DNA of 64,000 nucleotides from an uncultured Dialister sp. (GTDB lineage: Bacteria; Bacillota; Negativicutes; Veillonellales; Dialisteraceae). The notes beneath the pieces were generated by a model that saw nothing but the letters and a program-made list of their open reading frames with translations, made no database searches and had not been told where the DNA came from. Both the position numbers and the translations under genes were made by a program. The stretch is from NCBI GenBank assembly GCA_934178345.1, contig CAKPQG010000004.1:1-64000 (forward strand), read 5' to 3'. This document shows, in pieces, positions 1 to 7,973 of this stretch (position 1 is its first letter; each line of letters starts with the position of its first letter).

Positions 1-198
1 TGTGCGCCCTCCTGCCGCACCATCGCTCTCTGCGGCTGTGCGGCAGAAGAAGCCGCCTCTGTCAATGAGCATGGCATTGATGCCTATTTCCCCATCCTGC
101 ATGAAGCGATGGATGCGGAAGAGGCCATGCGGAAGGATGTCACGACGGCCAATCTCCGTCAGACTGTCACACAGGTCCTGCGGCTGATTCACGATTGA
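1..198 (+). CDS. Glycerate kinase, C-terminal fragment
   Basis: This is the last 65 codons of a gene that enters from the left edge, read in frame 1 and ending at TGA 196-198. The translation contains CGCAEEA, then GIDAYFPILHEAMDAEEAM, which matches the C-terminal end of the GarK/GlxK glycerate kinase family, where a GIDA-F-I-P-x-SLEEA segment is typical. The family phosphorylates glycerate to 2- or 3-phosphoglycerate in the cytosol. Only the tail is visible, so family assignment rests on this short segment. A heptad-repeat tract starts right after the stop codon. Confidence 0.6.
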   Translation, partial: CAPSCRTIALCGCAAEEAASVNEHGIDAYFPILHEAMDAEEAMRKDVTTANLRQTVTQVLRLIHD

Positions 199-654
199 GG
201 GTTCAGGGTTCAGGGTTCAGGGTTAGCCCCGGGGGCGTGCCGCCCTTTGATTGAGGATGAAAGCTTCGCATAAATTAGGAATTAGGAATTAGGAATGAGG
301 AATTAGAAATGAAGGTGGCGGCTTCGCCGCAGAGTATAAATAGGGCGATGCCCGAAGTCGGTATTCAAGTCACTAGTCACCAGTCACTAGTCACTCCTAA
401 TCCCCAATCCCTAGCTACTCACCCCTGCTTTTCAAACTTGTGGCAGCGGCTTCGCCGCAGGTATACATGGGGCGATGCCCGAAGGTTTCCCGTTTCCGAA
501 TTCCAAACATCGACCGCCTGACCGCGAATGACAAAGATTTCTCGGCAACGCTTTCAATGACGATACGAGAGTCTCCCGGTCTCTTAGTCTTCTAATCCCT
601 AATCCCTAATCCCTAATCCCTAGTCACCAGTCACTACGCAAAGGAGCACATCAA
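199..654. repeat. Composite heptad-repeat intergenic region
   Basis: No gene is seen here. The order of modules is: TTCAGGG heptads (about 200-225); a GC-rich module ending in CGCATAAATT; AATTAGG/AATGAGG heptads (275-305); a GGCGGCTTCGCCGC hairpin followed by GTATAAATAGGGCGATGCCCGA (312-360); CAGTCAC/TAGTCAC heptads (365-395); TAATCCC/TAGCTAC heptads (397-425); a second GGCTTCGCCGC hairpin; a GACCGCGAATGACAAAGATTTCTCG module (520-545); and a final TAATCCC/CAGTCAC tract reaching the ribosome binding site of the next gene. The same modules recur in most gaps up to 44.5 kb. Confidence 0.85.
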
Positions 655-1230
655 ATGGATTTCAATGAACTATGCATCGGCTGCCGGACGTACCGCAGGT
701 TCCAGCCGAAAGAGATCGACGCGAACATTCTGGATGAACTCATGGAAAATGTCCGCATCGCAAACAGTGCGATGAATGCACAGGTGCTGCGCTACGTGCT
801 GGTCAAGGATACCGCTCTCACCACCGCCATGCAGCCCTTGATCCACTGGGCGGGAGCGCTCCCGCCGGAGCTTGGTACGCCGAAAGAGGGCGAAAAACCC
901 GTGGCTTTTGTCCTCATCTGCAAAGAGGGCCGCGGAAATCCGTGGGACGACATCGACGTGGGCATCGCCGCACGGACGATCACGCTGAATGCGTATGCAC
1001 ACGGCATCGGCTCAGCCATGCTGGGCGCAGTGGAATTCCCGAAGGTAAAAGAGCTTCTTGCGCTTCCTGAAAACTGGAATCCACGCCTTCTCATCGCCCT
1101 CGGCTATCCGGGATGCGAGAGCCATATCGTGGACGTGCCTGAAAATGGCTCGACCAAGTACTTCCTCGATGAGAAAAAAGACTACTGCGTGCCGAAGCGC
1201 GCGCTGTCTGATATTTGTATCAAGAAATGA
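655..1230 (+). CDS. Nitroreductase family protein
   Basis: A 191-residue protein of the FMN-dependent nitroreductase superfamily, which passes electrons from NAD(P)H to flavin and then to nitro, enone or quinone-like substrates. Visible family features are the N-terminal RTYRRF motif (residues 11-16) that contacts the FMN phosphate, the SAMNAQ segment near residue 38, and the C-terminal AHGIGSAMLGA (about 115-125) and LIALGYPG (about 145-152) blocks. The ATG at 655 follows AAGGAG with good spacing. The substrate cannot be read from the sequence. A strong hairpin terminator follows at once, so the gene is probably monocistronic. A second family member lies at 26108-26698. Confidence 0.85.
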   Translation: MDFNELCIGCRTYRRFQPKEIDANILDELMENVRIANSAMNAQVLRYVLVKDTALTTAMQPLIHWAGALPPELGTPKEGEKPVAFVLICKEGRGNPWDDIDVGIAARTITLNAYAHGIGSAMLGAVEFPKVKELLALPENWNPRLLIALGYPGCESHIVDVPENGSTKYFLDEKKDYCVPKRALSDICIKK

Positions 1231-1237
1231 TGCACGC

Positions 1238-1288
1238 AAAAAGGGGCTGTGAAAAAATGAATCCCCATTTCTTCACAGCCCCTTTTTA
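1238..1288 (+). terminator. Hairpin terminator after the nitroreductase gene
   Basis: AAAAAGGGGCTGTGAA pairs with TTCACAGCCCCTTTTT, giving a long stem with a T tract. The hairpin and the 30 bases to its right (ACTTTGCTTTCATTTGGTTC and on) recur in reverse complement at 29538-29617, so it behaves as a member of the dispersed repeat set as well as a terminator. Confidence 0.8.
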
Positions 1289-2315
1289 CTTTGCTTTCAT
1301 TTGGTTCAGGGTTAGCCTCGGGGGCGTGCCGCCCTTTGATTGGGGATGAAAGCTTCGCATAAATTAGGAATGAGGAATTAGGAATGAAGGTGGCGGCTTC
1401 GCCGCAGAGTATAAATAGGGCGATGCCCGAAGGCGGTATTCAAGTCACTAGTCACCAGTCACTAGTCACTAGTCACTCCTAATCCCCAATCCCTAATCCC
1501 TAGCTACTCATCCCTGCTTTCAAACTTCAAGGTTCAGGGCTCTCGTGGCGGCTTCGCCGCCTTTTTTTAGAAGATGGTATTCTCGTATCGCAGCCTTCCC
1601 CTCTAGGGGAAGGTGCCCCGCAGGGGCGGATAGGGTGACTATGGCATGAAAGACAGCTGGGATAAGGTTTCCCGGTCACTCCTATGAGAGCTGCAAGTCC
1701 CCCGCGGTAGTTTGAATGTGAAAATGAGATGATCGTTATTTCACATCGCCTTTTGACGTAATACTCGAATTGGTTTGCAGTCCTTGGGGAAACGCTGATT
1801 CAATCGCAGAGTCAGATTTTACAAGAATTTTTATACATAGCTTCGTCATAACCTTCCTTAAATAGCTCGCTATTCGCGTCAGGTTATTCCTTGCTATGCA
1901 TAAAAATTCAAGAGTAAAATCTGACAACGATTTAATCAGTGTTTCCTTAAGACTTAGCGGATTCCGGAGGTTCAATGGGGAACTACTCAATCATCATGCA
2001 ATACCGAGACATCGTTTTGGGGCATTTCCATCTATCCCGCTTACTGATAACACAAAGATTCCTCCACTTCAGTCGGAATGACGATACGGGATAATGATTA
2101 GCACAAATGGATACCGACCGCTACGGTGAATTGTGCCCCTATGGGGCACTCTATCCTGCGCCTTTGGCGCGGGCCGTTTGGCTTCATAGGAAGGCGCCCT
2201 GGTGGGCAGGCCAGGCGCCTCTTTGGATGGAGCCAAACTCGGTAGTCCCTCTGCGGGACTACCGTCTCCAAGGGCCTACTCCATAAGGGAGAATTCCTTG
2301 ATCCCTAGCCACTAG
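1289..2315. repeat. Composite repeat region between convergent genes
   Basis: No gene is supported. The left part (1295-1530) repeats the module series of 199-430 almost word for word. Next come a GGCGGCTTCGCCGC hairpin (1550), a CCTCTAGGGGAAGGTGCCCCGCAGGGGCGGATAGGG-type module (1600-1632), and the 166-bp palindromic element described separately. The right part (2140-2290) is a further dispersed module (CACTCTATCCTGCGCCTTTGGCGC) also found near 23300, 33340 and 34185. It is followed by a CCCTAGCCACTAGTCACC heptad tract that provides the stop codon of the gene on the minus strand. Confidence 0.8.
1785..1950. mobile_element. 166-bp palindromic element, copy 1
   Basis: The ends GGGGAAACGCTGATTCAATCG and CGATTTAATCAGTGTTTCC are inverted repeats of about 30 bp. 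The middle is an imperfect palindrome around TTAAATAGCTCGCTATTCGCG, flanked by ATTTTTATACATAGC and its complement. Equivalent full copies lie at 18267, 19995, 25147 and 50663. There is no coding capacity, so it is a MITE-like element that would need a transposase supplied elsewhere. Confidence 0.85.
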
Positions 2316-3029
2316 TCACCCAATTTCAAACACCACGGTGACACGGCTCTGGAGCTTCGTGTCCCCGGGAGAGAGCGGGGTCGCTTCTTTGGCATCCGCT
2401 GCCGATCCAGCCATCATGCGCACATTCATCACACGGTACGGGGTGACGTCAGCGCTGTCTTCATTGACGGAAATCACATTCACGACCGATCGGCCCAGCG
2501 TACCCGCCATGATCTGCGCCTTGCGAAGCGCAGCAGCAGTCGCCTGCCGCAGGGCTTCCTCCTTATACTCCTGTGTCTTGCTCACGGAGAAATCCACGGA
2601 GTCGATGCGGTTCGCTCCGGCTTCTACTGCCGCATCCATGACGGCGGCCGTTTTATCCAGACGGCTCACCACGACCTTCATGGAATTCGTGCATTTATAT
2701 TTCTTCGACTTCACGCGGCCCTTATCATCATAGATATTCTGCGGATACACATTGTAATTCTGCGTCTCGATCTTTGACACATCTGCACCGGCGGCAATGA
2801 CGGCATTCCGCACATCGGTCATGATCTGGGCATTCTCACGAGCGGCATTCTTCACCTGCGCCGACTCCGTCTCGACAGAGAGGTAAACGGCAGCCGTGTC
2901 ACTCTTCGCCGTGACCTCTGCGCTCCCCGATACAGTGAGGCTCCTGCGCGGCAGCTCCTCGGCCTCAACTGACATAGACGAGAAAAGCAGCATCCCGGCT
3001 GCTGCGATGGCGATCCATTTCTTATGCAT
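2316..3029 (-). CDS. SIMPL (DUF541) domain secreted protein
   Basis: A 237-residue protein with a typical signal peptide (MHKKW basic start, hydrophobic residues 5-18, cleavage near the AEA at 22-24), so it is exported to the periplasm or cell surface. The mature part begins LTVSGSAEVTAKSDTAAVYLSV, the signature of the SIMPL/DUF541 fold, and continues with the Y-N-V-Y-P, SMKVVVSRLDK and QATAAALRKAQIMA segments found in the family. Its members are linked to oxidative stress in some bacteria, but no enzymatic role is established. The start is set by AAAGGAGGAAGACCT just upstream. The stop codon TGA is the first triplet of a heptad repeat tract (TGACTAGTGGC) on the minus strand. Confidence 0.85.
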   Translation of the reverse strand: MHKKWIAIAAAGMLLFSSMSVEAEELPRRSLTVSGSAEVTAKSDTAAVYLSVETESAQVKNAARENAQIMTDVRNAVIAAGADVSKIETQNYNVYPQNIYDDKGRVKSKKYKCTNSMKVVVSRLDKTAAVMDAAVEAGANRIDSVDFSVSKTQEYKEEALRQATAAALRKAQIMAGTLGRSVVNVISVNEDSADVTPYRVMNVRMMAGSAADAKEATPLSPGDTKLQSRVTVVFEIG

Positions 3030-3422
3030 AGGTCTTCCTCCTTTAAAATTGACTAACGGTCATTTTCTTCATTATAGGGAAAGAAACAAAGTTTGTCAAA
3101 TGGAAGGGAACGGGTTCAGGGTTCGCCCCTGGGGCGGCTCCGTCCACTGATTATGAATGAAAGCTTTGCGCGAATGAGGAATTAGGAATGAGGAATTAGG
3201 AATGGTGGTGCGGCGCAAAAATAAGGAAGCGCCGCGAGTATATATGAGGCGATGCCCGAAGGTGGTATGTAAGTCACCAGTCACTAGCTACCAGTCACTT
3301 GAGGCTCCCAATCCCTAGCCACTAATCCCTAATCCCTGCTTTCAAACTTCAGGAGGTTCAACGGGGGTGATGCCAAAAGGCGACATTTCAGTCACCAGCC
3401 ACTAGTCACTAGCCACCAGCCA
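3030..3422. repeat. Composite heptad-repeat region
   Basis: No gene is seen. Modules: the GGTTCAGGGTT start (3112), CCTGGGGCGGCTCCGTCCACTGATT, AATTAGG/AATGAGG heptads (3176-3202), a GGTGGTGCGGCGC...GCGCCGC hairpin with TATATATGAGGCGATGCCCGA, then CAGTCAC, TAATCCC and CAGCCAC heptads running into the stop codon of the DUF523 gene. Confidence 0.8.
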
Positions 3423-3863
3423 CTAGTCCCCAGCCACTCCTGATTCCACATCCTTCTCGTCGATGATGCGGATGCCCGCTTTGACTAAGGCTTCGGCCAG
3501 GATGCCGCGGCCTTTGATCTTTTGGCCGCTGAATGTGCCGTCATAGATCTCATGGACACCGCAGGTGGGACTTTTCGCCTTGAGGATCGCACACGCGATC
3601 TCTTCCCCCTCGATTTCCTTCAGTGTCCGTGCGACACCGGCGCGATACACGGCATCCAGATCCTTTCCCTCGCAGGAAATCACGCGTCCTTTGCGAAGCT
3701 CCACCGGCGGCCGCGGGACCGGCATACCGGCCGCGACCTCCGGACAGACAGGGATCACCTCTTTGCCCTTTACATAGGAAATCACGGCTTCATTCCGATT
3801 GTTTCCGCCGCTGTACTTGCAGTTGCGCCCCAAAAGGCAGGCGCTGACGATGATCTTCTTCAT
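3423..3863 (-). CDS. DUF523 domain protein (YbbK-like)
   Basis: A 146-residue protein that covers the whole DUF523 domain. Family motifs are visible in order: SACLLGRNCKYSGGNN (residues 7-22), PVCPEVAAGMPVPRPPVE (about 38-55), ILKAKSPTCG (about 92-101) and a GRGILAEAL segment near the end. Four conserved cysteines suggest metal or cluster binding, but no function is established for the family. The start follows AAAGGAGTCCTT. The last residues VAGD and the TAG stop are encoded by the CAGCCAC/TAGTCCC heptad repeat that fills the gap downstream, so the natural C-terminus has probably been replaced by repeat sequence. Confidence 0.85.
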   Translation of the reverse strand: MKKIIVSACLLGRNCKYSGGNNRNEAVISYVKGKEVIPVCPEVAAGMPVPRPPVELRKGRVISCEGKDLDAVYRAGVARTLKEIEGEEIACAILKAKSPTCGVHEIYDGTFSGQKIKGRGILAEALVKAGIRIIDEKDVESGVAGD

Positions 3864-4170
3864 AAGGACTCCTTTGGGAAACAGGTTCAGGGTTCAGGGT
3901 TAGCCCCTCGGGCATGCTGCCCTTTGATTGCGTACGAAAGCCTCGCCTGAATGAGAAATGAGAAATGAGAAATGGTGGTGCGGCGCATTTCGTCATCCTG
4001 AACGGAGAAAAACGTCGTATGTTAAAAAATGGCTTATCTGAAATAGGAGAACTGAGTCGAAGGATCTAAGCGCCGCGGAGGTTTGAAACTGGCGGTTTTC
4101 TCGTATCGCAAACCTAATCCTTAGCCACTCATCCCTAGCTACCAGTCACCAGTCACTAGTCACTAGTCAC
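3864..4170. repeat. Composite repeat region
   Basis: No gene is seen. It contains TTCAGGG heptads, the CTCGGGCATGCTGCCCTTTGATTG module, GAAATGA heptads (3955-3973), and a module TCGTCATCCTGAACGGAG...GAACTGAGTCGAAGGATCT (3990-4067) that recurs at 17218, 27847 and 33898. TAGTCAC/CAGTCAC heptads (4138-4170) follow. Confidence 0.8.
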
Positions 4171-4206
4171 AAAAAAGCGGCGCCATACGAACAGTGCGCC
4201 GCTTTG
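4171..4206 (-). terminator. pfkA terminator
   Basis: AAAGCGGCGC and GCGCCGCTTT form a 10-bp stem. On the minus strand it ends in TTTTTT, directly after the pfkA stop codon. Confidence 0.8.
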
Positions 4207-4208
4207 CT

Positions 4209-5180
4209 TTATTCCATTCCAGTCGCGCCGAGCATGACGGCGAGGTCGTAGAGATCTCTGCGGAATGGCTCTTTTTCTTTTTTTGCTTCTTCGTAGGGAA
4301 GAATGCGCACGCGGCCTCTATGCATACCGATGAGCGCGCCGGTTTCCCCTTTAAGAAGCGCAGTCACCGCGCACGCTCCTAAAATGGAGCCAAGCTGGCA
4401 GTCTCTGGCCGTCGGCTGGCCGCCGCGCTGGATAAAGCCGAGCGTGGTCGTACAGACGTCGATCTTTGTATGCTCTTTCAGCCAGTCGCCCAACGAGCGG
4501 GCATCGCCAGCGCCTTCCGCACAGATGATGATGCTGTTCGTCCGCCCCAGCTTCATCTGCGCCTCGAGGCTCCTTGCCAGCTTCTCCCGTTCGAAGGGTA
4601 CTTCCGGCACCAGAATGTACTCCGCTCCGCAGGCAAGGCCCGCATCGAGTGCGATGTGCCCCGCGAAACGTCCCATGACTTCCACGATGGCGGCACGTTC
4701 GTGGGCAGACGCACTGTCTCGGATGCGGCTCACGGCGGAAACGACCACGTTCACCGCCGTATCATGCCCGATGGTCTCATCGGTCCCATGCATGTCGTTA
4801 TCGATCGTACCCGGTACCGTCACCGTCGGAATGCCGAGGTGCGTCAAAACTTCAGCCCCCTGCACAGAGCCGTCACCGCCAATGACGACAAGGCCGTCGA
4901 TACCGTGCTTCTTTAAAATATCTGCCGCTTTGATCTGATTTTTCCGTTCGAAGAAAGCCTGACAGCGCGCCGTGCGCAGCATCGTCCCGCCGCGCAGCAC
5001 GATCCCGCCCACAGACGCCGAAGTCATCGGCGCGATGTCTTCATCCAGAAGTCCTGCATAACCACGCTCAATGCCGTATACCTCAGCGCCCAGCGCGAGT
5101 GCTGTCCGGACAACGCTTCTGACAGCGGCATTCATGCCCTGTGCATCACCGCCGCTGGTCAGTACAGCCAATCGTTTCAT
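4209..5180 (-). CDS. pfkA: ATP-dependent 6-phosphofructokinase
   Basis: A 323-residue cytosolic enzyme that phosphorylates fructose 6-phosphate to fructose 1,6-bisphosphate in glycolysis. The sequence aligns residue for residue with the classical bacterial enzyme at the key points: SGGDAQGMNAA (9-19), GGDGS (101-105, the ATP-type glycine at 104 rather than the aspartate of pyrophosphate enzymes), and PGTIDND (123-129) with the catalytic aspartates 127 and 129. EVMGRFAGHIALDAG and GFIQRGGQP follow. The length is normal. The start is set by AAGGAGGTGCTCTT. One change is Q for P in SGGDAPGMNAA. The gene stands alone with its own terminator. Confidence 0.95.
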   Translation of the reverse strand: MKRLAVLTSGGDAQGMNAAVRSVVRTALALGAEVYGIERGYAGLLDEDIAPMTSASVGGIVLRGGTMLRTARCQAFFERKNQIKAADILKKHGIDGLVVIGGDGSVQGAEVLTHLGIPTVTVPGTIDNDMHGTDETIGHDTAVNVVVSAVSRIRDSASAHERAAIVEVMGRFAGHIALDAGLACGAEYILVPEVPFEREKLARSLEAQMKLGRTNSIIICAEGAGDARSLGDWLKEHTKIDVCTTTLGFIQRGGQPTARDCQLGSILGACAVTALLKGETGALIGMHRGRVRILPYEEAKKEKEPFRRDLYDLAVMLGATGME

Positions 5181-5418
5181 AAGAGCACCTCCTTGGGAAA
5201 ATGGGTTGAAGGTTCAAGGTTCAAGGTTCAGGGTTCGGGGTTCAGGGTTCGGGGTTCGGGGTTCGGGGTTGTGGTGGCGGCTTCGCCGCGAATATTTATG
5301 GGCGCGAAGTCCGAAAGTCGTATTCAAGTCACTAGTCACCAATCACCATTCACGCAAGGTTCCTCAACCCGTTGAACCTGCTGAACCTTTTGAACCCGCA
5401 GAACCTGCTGCGCCCGTT
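5181..5418. repeat. Composite repeat region
   Basis: No gene is seen. TTCAAGG, TTCAGGG and TTCGGGG heptads (5210-5270), the GGTGGCGGCTTCGCCGCGAATATTTATGGGCG module, CTAGTCACCA heptads, and then a run of GAACCTGCTGAACC/GAACCCG 9-mers reach the end of the shikimate kinase-like gene. Confidence 0.75.
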
Positions 5419-5961
5419 TCACAATCTCCGTTCCGCGAACTCCACATGATGCTGATCCAGATAGCGGGCGATCAGGATCGCGGTCTGCTCCGGGTGGCAG
5501 TTGGTCGTATTGATGACCACGTCCACACGGTCGCGCCACTTCGCCCATTTCCGCAGCATCTGGCGCACATAGCCATCCACATCGGAATAATCCATGGTCG
5601 GGCGCTTGCCGATGCGGCGGCGCACCCGCTCTGCGAGGCGGTACGGCTTCGCATAGAGCAGCACCATCACGCCATGCTCCGCAAGGAGATGAAATTTCTC
5701 TTCCGTCATGGGGTAATTGCCCCCCATCGCGATCACCGCTTCATGGTAGTAACGGACGCGGCTGATCACCTGCATTTCCTTCTCCGCGAAGGCCTCTGCC
5801 CCCGCATCGCGATAGAAGTCGGCGATCTTCATCCCCGTATCCCGCTCCATCATGCGGTCTGTGTCCGCGAGCTGCCAATCCAGCCCATCGGCCAGAATTT
5901 TCGCGGCTCTGCTTTTACCGGTCCCCATCGGACCGATCAGTACGATATTTCTCTTCTTCAT
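5419..5961 (-). CDS. Shikimate kinase-like protein
   Basis: A 180-residue P-loop kinase. Seen: the Walker A motif GPMGTGKS at residues 10-17, DTD near 34-36 (the shikimate-binding aspartate in the family), AMGGNYPM near 79-86 in place of the usual GGG loop, and the lid motif RRRIGKRPTMDYSD. The arginine that binds shikimate carboxylate, normally in a G-F-R-x-x-E context, is replaced by alanine in EAFAEKE (about 56-62). It may therefore be a diverged or altered-specificity AroK-like kinase. I chose ATG 5961 because GAGGTACCT precedes it; a start 39 bases upstream lacks a ribosome site. It overlaps the PilO-like gene by 47 bases, suggesting coupling. In other bacteria aroK also sits beside pilus genes. 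Confidence 0.75.
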   Translation of the reverse strand: MKKRNIVLIGPMGTGKSRAAKILADGLDWQLADTDRMMERDTGMKIADFYRDAGAEAFAEKEMQVISRVRYYHEAVIAMGGNYPMTEEKFHLLAEHGVMVLLYAKPYRLAERVRRRIGKRPTMDYSDVDGYVRQMLRKWAKWRDRVDVVINTTNCHPEQTAILIARYLDQHHVEFAERRL

Positions 5962-6430
5962 AGGTACCTCGGCTTTGAAATGCAGTGATCTCGAGCGCAA
6001 AGGACAAGGTCGTCCCTTCTCGTTTCAATCGGACGAGCTTCACCACATTCCACACTTCTTTGCTTTTTATTATATCAAAGCCGCGGACAATTTGTGAAAA
6101 ACTGCCAGTGCCAACTACATGAATTTTATTAAAATTTCCATTCTTTTCCTCTGAAATCTCCTTCACGGAGACGCCTGCCTCCTCCAGCAGCTCCTCATAG
6201 ACCGAAGCCGGCGCCTTTTGAAAGAGCGAAGAGAGGAAATCCTGACGCGCCGCATTCCTCTCCGCGTGCTGATACGACAGAAGGAGCTGATTCTCCGCAG
6301 CCGTCCCTTCCGCCCGCTCCCGCAGATGCCCCGCTTCCCGGAAAAGAAGGCCCCCGGCCAAAAGGAGCAGCAGCGCCAAAAGCCCATACGCCAGTGCGTA
6401 CTTCGGATCATGCAGAAATCGGGATGCCAT
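5915..6430 (-). CDS. PilO/GspM-like inner-membrane protein
   Basis: A 171-residue protein with a single membrane helix near residues 11-29 (YALAYGLLALLLLLAGGLL). A charged helical, probably coiled-coil, stretch follows to about residue 75, then a small alpha-beta domain with FNKIHVVGTGSFSQIVRGFDII and LSFALEITAF. This order matches the PilO/GspM assembly proteins of type IV pili and type II secretion, but similarity is by architecture only. The start follows AAAGGAGACACC. The 3' end overlaps the start of the shikimate kinase-like gene by 47 bases, which recalls the pilus-aroK linkage of other bacteria. No other pilus gene is visible nearby. Confidence 0.5.
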   Translation of the reverse strand: MASRFLHDPKYALAYGLLALLLLLAGGLLFREAGHLRERAEGTAAENQLLLSYQHAERNAARQDFLSSLFQKAPASVYEELLEEAGVSVKEISEEKNGNFNKIHVVGTGSFSQIVRGFDIIKSKEVWNVVKLVRLKREGTTLSFALEITAFQSRGTYEEEKYRTDRSDGDR

Positions 6431-6779
6431 GGTGTCTCCTTTCGTTTAGGGGGGCAGGGTTAGCCCGTGGGGCGGGGCGCCCATGGATTGCGGATGAAAG
6501 CCTCGCTTGAATGAGAAATTAGAAATGAGAAATGCGAAATGGTGGTGCGGCGCATAAGAATATAGAAGCGCCGCGAAGTATAAATAACGGCAATGCCCGA
6601 AGATGGTATTTAGTCACCAGTCACACATCGATACAGGTTCCGATGGCGGCTTCGCCGCAGTATAAATAGGGCGATGCCCGAAGGTAGCATTTCAGTCACT
6701 AGTCACTAGTCACTAGTCACTCGAGGCTCCTAATCCCTAGCTACCAGTCACGAGTCACCAGTCACAAGACCCCAGCCAC
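6431..6779. repeat. Composite repeat region
   Basis: No gene is seen. Modules include GCAGGGTTAGCCCGTGGGGCG, GAAATGA heptads (6510-6540), two copies of the GCGGCTTCGCCGC/GCCGCG-GTATAAATA-GGCGATGCCCGA module (6545-6610 and 6642-6690), and TAGTCAC, TAATCCC and CAGTCAC heptads that reach the stop of the LytTR gene. Confidence 0.8.
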
Positions 6780-7514
6780 TCACTCTCCCGACCGGCAGAG
6801 CGCCTTCTCCCATTCCTTGCGGAAAGCACCCGCCTTCCGTTTCACCAAAGGAAGCTCGCGGCCGCTTTCGAGCGTCAGTGTCTCCTGCCCAATTTCCTTC
6901 ACCCGCTCCGCATTGACGAGTATGCCGCGGCCCGGTGAGAGGAAATGAAAAGCACTCCGGCCCCTGAGCTTTTCCGTCAGGGAAGAGAGCGTCGATGAAA
7001 GACAGAGCTCCTCGCCGCCGGAAAGGTACATGCGCTGCACATGGTCTTCGGAAATCACCGCTTCTATATCCGCCAGCGCGACCGAGCGCCAGCCAGTGGC
7101 CGTTTTGAGGAGCACCTTCCGCCGCCAGCTCCCTTCCAGTGCGGAAAGGCAGCGATCGACAGCCTCTCTCACCTCCGTTTCCGCCGCCGGAAGGAGCAGG
7201 TAGTGCCGCGCCCCCAGACGGAAGGATTCGAGTGCACGGCTGTCATCCTCTGCGAGGAAAACCATTTCCGTATCCGCCCACTTCGCGCGCACATCGGCGG
7301 CCGTCTGCATCGCCCCCTCGGGCAGAAAGGACAGATCCCAGAAGAGCAGATCGAAGCGCTCCTCCCCGCGCCGCCAGTCGCCCAGAAAGGCGTAGCTGTT
7401 GTCATACGACACGCAGGAAAGGGAAAGCCCCCGCGAGCGCGTCATTTCTCCCAAGAAACGCCGGATGAGCCCGGCCGTCTCTTCGCTGTGACTGATGATC
7501 CCTGCCAGAAGCAT
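6780..7514 (-). CDS. LytTR-family DNA-binding regulator with degenerate receiver
   Basis: A 244-residue two-domain protein. The C-terminal 100 residues (from RKVLLKTATGWRSVALADIEAV through FLSPGRGILVNAERVKEI to LPLVKRKAGAF) form a LytTR DNA-binding domain. The N-terminal 120 residues look like a response-regulator receiver, with LLFWDLSFLPEG at the phospho-acceptor place. However, the acidic pair normally found after the first strand is replaced by SHS, and the conserved lysine before the last conserved proline is a leucine (LLLPAA), so phosphorylation is doubtful. I chose ATG 7514, seven bases from AGGAGG; ATG 7520 is the alternative. No histidine kinase is adjacent. The stop abuts a CAGCCAC heptad tract. 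Confidence 0.75.
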   Translation of the reverse strand: MLLAGIISHSEETAGLIRRFLGEMTRSRGLSLSCVSYDNSYAFLGDWRRGEERFDLLFWDLSFLPEGAMQTAADVRAKWADTEMVFLAEDDSRALESFRLGARHYLLLPAAETEVREAVDRCLSALEGSWRRKVLLKTATGWRSVALADIEAVISEDHVQRMYLSGGEELCLSSTLSSLTEKLRGRSAFHFLSPGRGILVNAERVKEIGQETLTLESGRELPLVKRKAGAFRKEWEKALCRSGE

Positions 7515-7541
7515 CGCCATCCCTCCTCTCTTGCTTTCCAT

Positions 7542-7571
7542 ATTATAATAGAAAATATATTTTATGTTCAA
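7542..7571 (-). promoter_or_regulatory. Promoter of the LytTR regulator gene
   Basis: TTGAAC (7571-7566), 18-base spacer, TATAAT (7547-7542) on the minus strand, 22 bases before the ribosome site. It supports a start well inside the longer open frame. Confidence 0.7.
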
Positions 7572-7608
7572 GGCAGCGCATCCGCGCATCATACATTCCC
7601 CAAATGAG

Positions 7609-7918
7609 TAATGCTATTAAGTTAAGCGGCAGATCATTCTTGGCTCCCCATCGGGGGAGCTCCCCGAAGGGGAGAGGGGGCTACGTAGCGGTATTGCATG
7701 AAAGTGTTGGAATATCGATAGCATCGGACTATTCAACATAGCACGCTATACCGCTAGCATGCCCCATCTCGCTGCGCTCGAAATGGCGTCTCACTGGATT
7801 TTAGCGTCGCTACGCTCCTAAAAATCCAGTTCGCTTGCACATATTGCCTTCGGCACTTCCCCCGAAGAGGGAAGCAAGTCGTTACGACGTTAACAATTTT
7901 CTTAACTTAATAGCATTG
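7609..7918. mobile_element. Inverted-repeat element with 10-bp target duplication, long form
   Basis: The element is 310 bp. It begins TAATGCTATTAAGTTAAG and ends CTTAACTTAATAGCATTG, 17-bp terminal inverted repeats. It is flanked by a perfect direct repeat CCCAAATGAG at 7599-7608 and 7919-7928, as expected of a target-site duplication. It contains no credible gene. A shorter copy (234 bp) lies at 36141-36374 and lacks about 75 bp near position 7770-7840. It looks like a non-autonomous transposable element. Confidence 0.85.
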
Positions 7919-7973
7919 CCCAAATGAGGGATATCTCATACGCCTTTGCCTCTATCATCAGAAAGGATCCCCT

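Noticed and set aside
309..521. Recurring small frames beginning MKVAASPQSINRAMPE (also at 16994)
   Set aside because: They are translations of the GGCGGCTTCGCCGCAGAGTATAAATAGGG repeat and heptads. The phase is not conserved and no ribosome site belongs to them.
7929..7973. Fluoride riboswitch before crcB
   Set aside because: The conserved fluoride-aptamer core is not found, and the space between the mobile element and the start codon is too short.
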